A stretch of DNA of 15,558 nucleotides, taken from positions 1-15,558 of the forward strand of contig CAJMNR010000062.1 of assembly GCA_905214875.1 (NCBI GenBank). Reading direction: 5' to 3'. A program made the translations under genes and the position numbers. The first letter of the stretch is position 1. Each line of letters starts with the position of its first letter. Source of the stretch: an uncultured bacterium. Its GTDB lineage: Bacteria; Bacillota; Clostridia; Lachnospirales; Lachnospiraceae. Under the pieces are notes generated by a model. That model was not told the origin of the DNA. It worked only from the letters and a program-made list of their open reading frames with translations, and ran no database searches. Below are positions 12,748 to 15,558 of the stretch, in pieces.

Positions 12748-14097
12748 ATGTTTACATATTTAAAATTAAAAAACTTTAAATCATTTAGGGATGTGACTAT
12801 TGATTTACAAGGTAAAAAAAATGAAGTTAAGAATTTAGCTATTATTTATGGTGCAAATGGAAGTGGAAAGTCTTCAATTGCACATGCATTTCTTACATTA
12901 GAAAAAACACTCAGTACAATGAAGCTTACGGACATGTTAAAAGAATTATTAGAGAACAGAGATTCTGTATCAGAGAATTTACGTATTAAGCCAGAATTGG
13001 TTCTTGAGTTAATCAAGGATAAGTTTGCTAATAATACAATTGAAAAGATTATTAGTGAATGTAAAATGATCGGATCAGAAGAGTTGATGACTCTGGAATA
13101 TGGATTTTCTATTAACGGGGCAGTAGGCAGTTATCTTATGGAGTTTGATAATAGTGATATTGTTAAAGAACGATTAGAATATAAGCTACATAAAAATAGA
13201 GGATGCTATTTTGATATAGAAGATGGAAAAGTAAATATCAATACCAATATATTTGAATCACTGGAGTTTTTAGAAGAAATGAGAAAACAAATACAAATGT
13301 ATTGGGGAAAGCATTCTTTCTTGTCAATTCTAAAATATCAAATAGAGGAAAAGTCAGGAGCATATATAAATTCGAATATAAGCACCAATTTAATGAATGT
13401 TATTTTGGAGTTTGATAATATAAGCTATAGAATCCGAAATGGAAATAGTTATGAAACAATTTCACTTCCAGTAGATAATCCGATATTGCGGAATTTAGAA
13501 GGTGGGGAAGTTGATAAGACTTATGAGGATAGCCTTGATGAAATAGAGGGCGTTATAAATAATTTTTTTACATCACTATTTGATGATGTAAATAAGGCAT
13601 ATTATCGAAGGTTAGAAAAGAATGGAAAGATAAATTATACCTTATTTTTTAATAAGCAGATAGAAAACTATAAATATGATATAGATTTTCAATATGAATC
13701 TAGTGGAACACAAGAGATATTGGAACTAGTACCATATTTAATGATGGCGATATCAGGAGCGTGTGTAATTATCGATGAGTTTGGTATCGGGATACATGAT
13801 CTACTGGTGACACGATTGATAAATGCAGTAGCAAAGAATCTGAAAGGGCAGCTTATAATTACAACTCATAACACACTAATTATGGATCAAGCAGATATTA
13901 AACCAGAATCACTTTATTTTGTTATAAATGATAAGACATTTAGTAAGTCTATTAGATGTGTAACAGAAATAGAGGAAAGATTACATCCTAATTATAATTA
14001 CAGAAACAGATATTTTAATAATGAACTATATGCAGGGGGACTGCCTAAGGGGAGAGAGAAAATAGATTTTACAGAATTAGAGAAATTATTTACATAA
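12748..14097 (+). CDS. AAA15/ABC-type ATPase (AAA_21, RloA-like)
   Basis: This soluble 449-residue ATPase has an ABC/SMC-like head and opens with LKNFKSFRDVTIDL. Walker A is GANGSGKS (35-42), the ABC signature is ESSGTQE (317-323), Walker B is ACVIIDEFG (338-346) with D343 and E344, and the switch is TTHNT with H374. A helical insert (about 55-310) replaces the SMC coil. The C-terminus, ending NRYFNNELYAGGLPK, is typical of the AAA15 branch related to RloA. It carries no Toprim domain and is therefore not an OLD nuclease. Such ATPases usually act with a nuclease such as RloB or with an effector in phage defence; here none follows directly, and DUF3825 comes next. The ribosome site is weak (AAAGTGG). 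All ATPase residues are intact. Confidence 0.92.
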   Translation: MFTYLKLKNFKSFRDVTIDLQGKKNEVKNLAIIYGANGSGKSSIAHAFLTLEKTLSTMKLTDMLKELLENRDSVSENLRIKPELVLELIKDKFANNTIEKIISECKMIGSEELMTLEYGFSINGAVGSYLMEFDNSDIVKERLEYKLHKNRGCYFDIEDGKVNINTNIFESLEFLEEMRKQIQMYWGKHSFLSILKYQIEEKSGAYINSNISTNLMNVILEFDNISYRIRNGNSYETISLPVDNPILRNLEGGEVDKTYEDSLDEIEGVINNFFTSLFDDVNKAYYRRLEKNGKINYTLFFNKQIENYKYDIDFQYESSGTQEILELVPYLMMAISGACVIIDEFGIGIHDLLVTRLINAVAKNLKGQLIITTHNTLIMDQADIKPESLYFVINDKTFSKSIRCVTEIEERLHPNYNYRNRYFNNELYAGGLPKGREKIDFTELEKLFT

Positions 14098-14120
14098 TTT
14101 AATTTTGAAGGAAATTATAT

Positions 14121-14217
14121 ATGATGCGAGAACGGTACTTATATTAATTTCCCAAGAGATATAATAGGATATGCTCTAATCAGTAAACGTCAAGTGATAA
14201 ATTGTATATCTAGATAA
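14121..14217 (+). pseudogene. Possible frameshifted mini-gene between the ATPase and DUF3825
   Basis: A GAAGGAAA ribosome-like site precedes two adjacent ATG codons (14121, 14124) that open only an 8-codon frame (MMRERYLY). One base off, an open frame from 14125 to 14217 reads ENGTYINFPRDIIGYALISK and stops after about 30 codons. A single frameshift would join them. No family is recognised. The rest of the 190-bp gap is AT-rich and seems to hold only the promoter and ribosome site of the next gene. Confidence 0.2.
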
Positions 14218-14286
14218 AATAGCTAGTGTTGTTAATTAATATCGTATATAATTTACTTAGATAAAAATAATAAGGAGTAGTGTAGA

Positions 14287-15027
14287 ATGAATTTATTCGA
14301 ATACGCGTTTTGTAAAGATTTTGATAAAAAGCTTGAATATTTATCAAAAATGAGTCCAGAGCGTTGGAGCTTTAATGGAGGAAATGACAACTGTATTTTA
14401 AAAAACTATATATCTCATACATTTTCCAAAATAAGCGAGGAAAATAAAATTGCGACAAAGGATAATGTTTCTCTTTTTAATACAGGACTTTATACACAAT
14501 ATTATGAGCCGATATATGCATATTTTACAAAGAATAGGAATTCTAATAAGCAAGAATGGTTTCTTGAAAGCTTTTATACACAGTATCAGTTAGCGAGTAT
14601 GGGAATATCAAATTTTCCTGTTAGGGCAAATTATTTTGAGGATCCAGGACAATTAGTATTTAATACTAATCTTGAAATTATTCCTCAATATCAACATATT
14701 TTTGATGATGCAGATAATTTCAATCGTATTCCTGAGGTGATTAGAAATAGTCCTAGCTTAAAAATCATATTTGATGGTGCAATTAAGAAGGCTAAGCAAC
14801 AGGTTGATGCAAATTATAAAACAGCAGTGCCACAATATTATAAAGGAAAGATTCAATTACTTATTCCTTTGTGCTTAATTAATCCAGATATTCCGGATTT
14901 AGCGTTAGTTGTAAGTAAAGATGAATCAGGTACACAATATTTAGGACATACATGTTTAACGTTAGAGATGGCATATAATAATGCAAGGTTAATAGCTAAA
15001 CCAGATAGTGCATGGTTAGTTCCATAA
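14287..15027 (+). CDS. DUF3825 domain protein
   Basis: The 246-residue soluble protein matches the DUF3825 pattern: an early FNTGLYTQYYEPIYAYF block (about 60-76), a hydrophobic LLIPLCLINPDIPDLALVV strand pair (about 190-208), and the hallmark C-terminal LTLEMAYNNARLIAKPDS (about 224-241) followed by WLVP. The function of the family is not established; members occur with nucleic-acid-binding domains and in accessory regions. AAGGAG (14272-14277) lies 9 bp before the start. The 190-bp gap from the ATPase suggests its own promoter as well as read-through. With the ATPase it may form a two-gene unit, with DUF3825 as the sensor or effector. This is inferred from position only. Confidence 0.8.
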   Translation: MNLFEYAFCKDFDKKLEYLSKMSPERWSFNGGNDNCILKNYISHTFSKISEENKIATKDNVSLFNTGLYTQYYEPIYAYFTKNRNSNKQEWFLESFYTQYQLASMGISNFPVRANYFEDPGQLVFNTNLEIIPQYQHIFDDADNFNRIPEVIRNSPSLKIIFDGAIKKAKQQVDANYKTAVPQYYKGKIQLLIPLCLINPDIPDLALVVSKDESGTQYLGHTCLTLEMAYNNARLIAKPDSAWLVP

Positions 15028-15040
15028 AATTATAAAAAAA

Positions 15041-15069
15041 TTGACATTAGATGTTTATTTTGTTATTAT
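15041..15069 (+). promoter_or_regulatory. Orphan rightward promoter
   Basis: A perfect TTGACA (15041-15046) and TATTAT (15064-15069) have 17-bp spacing, directly after the DUF3825 stop. No plus-strand gene follows within 400 bp. It may produce a non-coding RNA or be left over from a deletion. Confidence 0.55.
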
Positions 15070-15243
15070 AATGCATATACTACATATATAGGAAAAGTAA
15101 ATATTTGTTTTAGACATTATTATTGTAGGGTTACTTTATTATAGTTATTTTTATGTTTATAATTAATATTTTGTATTTATTGATTTCATAGTTATAATTT
15201 TATTGTTTTAAGATTAAATTTTATATTTGACAAGTTTAAGTTT

Positions 15244-15283
15244 TTTATTTAGAGTTCAGTATTTTTTATTTAGGTTCAGTATT
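15244..15283. repeat. Tandem imperfect direct repeat
   Basis: TTTATTTAGAGTTCAGTATT (15244-15263) is followed by TTTATTTAGGTTCAGTATT (15265-15283), the same unit with one base missing. The unit appears only twice. The whole 15028-15432 stretch is AT-rich; apart from the promoter and this repeat I see no gene I can support. Confidence 0.6.
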
Positions 15284-15418
15284 AAGTCGTTTAAGAGGAA
15301 TGTTGTTAATCTTATATGCGTTCCATAGTGATTTATTTAATAGACGTTGCTTATATTGGATAATTTTATATTTGGTAGTAATATATGAATGAAAGGGGCT
15401 GTAAAAAAAAAGCCTTAA

Positions 15419-15460
15419 CAAAGAGGTCCTAGTTACGGAATCGTGGCTAGGACCTCTTTG
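15419..15460 (-). terminator. Long hairpin terminator for the leftward edge gene
   Basis: CAAAGAGGTCCTAGTTACG (15419-15437) pairs along 19 bp with CGTGGCTAGGACCTCTTTG (15442-15460), with two wobbles and loop GAAT. On the minus strand it is followed, after a few bases, by nine T. It would end a leftward transcript whose stop codon lies inside the hairpin. Confidence 0.65.
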
Positions 15461-15558
15461 ACGTATTTATGCTTATTTTTTTCATAAAGTAGCGTACTCA
15501 AATAGTAAACGCTCCATAGTGGGTACATAGATTTTATCCTATACATTTGAGATAATAG
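15433..15558 (-). CDS. C-terminal end of a gene entering from the right (partial)
   Basis: The minus-strand frame open from the window edge reads QMYRIKSMYPLWSVYYLSTL and ends in KYVKEVLATIP at a TAA (15433-15435). About 41 residues are visible. The family is not recognised. The support is coding-like composition and a terminator overlapping the stop. If it begins at the internal ATG near 15546, it would be a short peptide without a ribosome site, which seems less likely. Confidence 0.4.
   Translation of the reverse strand, partial: LLSQMYRIKSMYPLWSVYYLSTLLYEKNKHKYVKEVLATIP

Noticed and set aside
12748..14097. OLD-family nuclease
   Set aside because: The ATPase ends shortly after the switch His and has no C-terminal Toprim domain.
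15266..15432. Minus-strand frame ending near 15266 (with LLNKSLWNAYKINNIPLKRL)
   Set aside because: It is open and somewhat coding-like, but has no start codon or ribosome site and lies after a terminator in AT-rich DNA; not strong enough to call.
1..15558. CRISPR array
   Set aside because: No series of regularly spaced repeats was seen; the only tandem repeat (15244-15283) has two copies without a spacer.

Overview
The window is low-GC DNA with clostridial features: clean AAGGAGG-type ribosome binding sites, TTGACA/TATAAT promoters, T-rich intrinsic terminators, tRNAs without encoded CCA, an agr peptide quorum-sensing locus and a 4HB-type chemoreceptor. I infer a Firmicute of class Clostridia, most likely a Lachnospiraceae relative. 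Species cannot be read from the sequence.

Layout. Positions 1-42 are the 3' end of a 23S rRNA, followed by its tail and a terminator; no 5S gene follows. Next come a methyl-accepting chemotaxis protein (406-2136), a CgeB-like glycosyltransferase (about 2293-3486), tRNA-Asn (3592-3663) and a small transaldolase (3817-4470). An agr locus fills 4523-8037. A LytTR response regulator and a GHKL histidine kinase run leftward. Rightward run agrB, a 58-residue agrD, and a 165-residue protein that looks like an ABC ATPase with every catalytic motif eroded. The kinase/regulator pair should sense the cyclic peptide made from AgrD by AgrB. After a strong terminator there is about 400 bp of apparently decayed sequence, then tRNA-Leu with the unusual anticodon AAG.

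From tRNA-Leu rightward the DNA looks accessory. A 1.35-kb IS3-family element (8769-10116) with a -1 frameshift site and a complete DDE catalytic triad sits in the loop of a hairpin. Then comes a compact leftward three-gene operon (12400-10349): a ComEC-like metallo-beta-lactamase-fold hydrolase, a 150-residue alpha/beta protein and a four-helix membrane protein. Divergent from it are an AAA15/ABC-type ATPase (12748-14097) and a DUF3825 protein (14287-15027). Such combinations resemble anti-phage or conflict modules; this is inference from context and architecture, not recognition of a named system.

The most striking non-coding structure lies between the two divergent units. The leftward operon has a TTGACT-17-TATTAT promoter with a palindrome in its spacer. 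Its roughly 195-nt leader has a 13-bp long-range inverted repeat enclosing a hairpin. An oppositely directed extended -10 promoter inside that leader predicts a short antisense RNA of about 55 nt ending at the same hairpin. The right edge (15028-15558) holds an orphan promoter, a tandem 19-20 nt repeat and, probably, the C-terminal end of a leftward gene that enters from outside the window.
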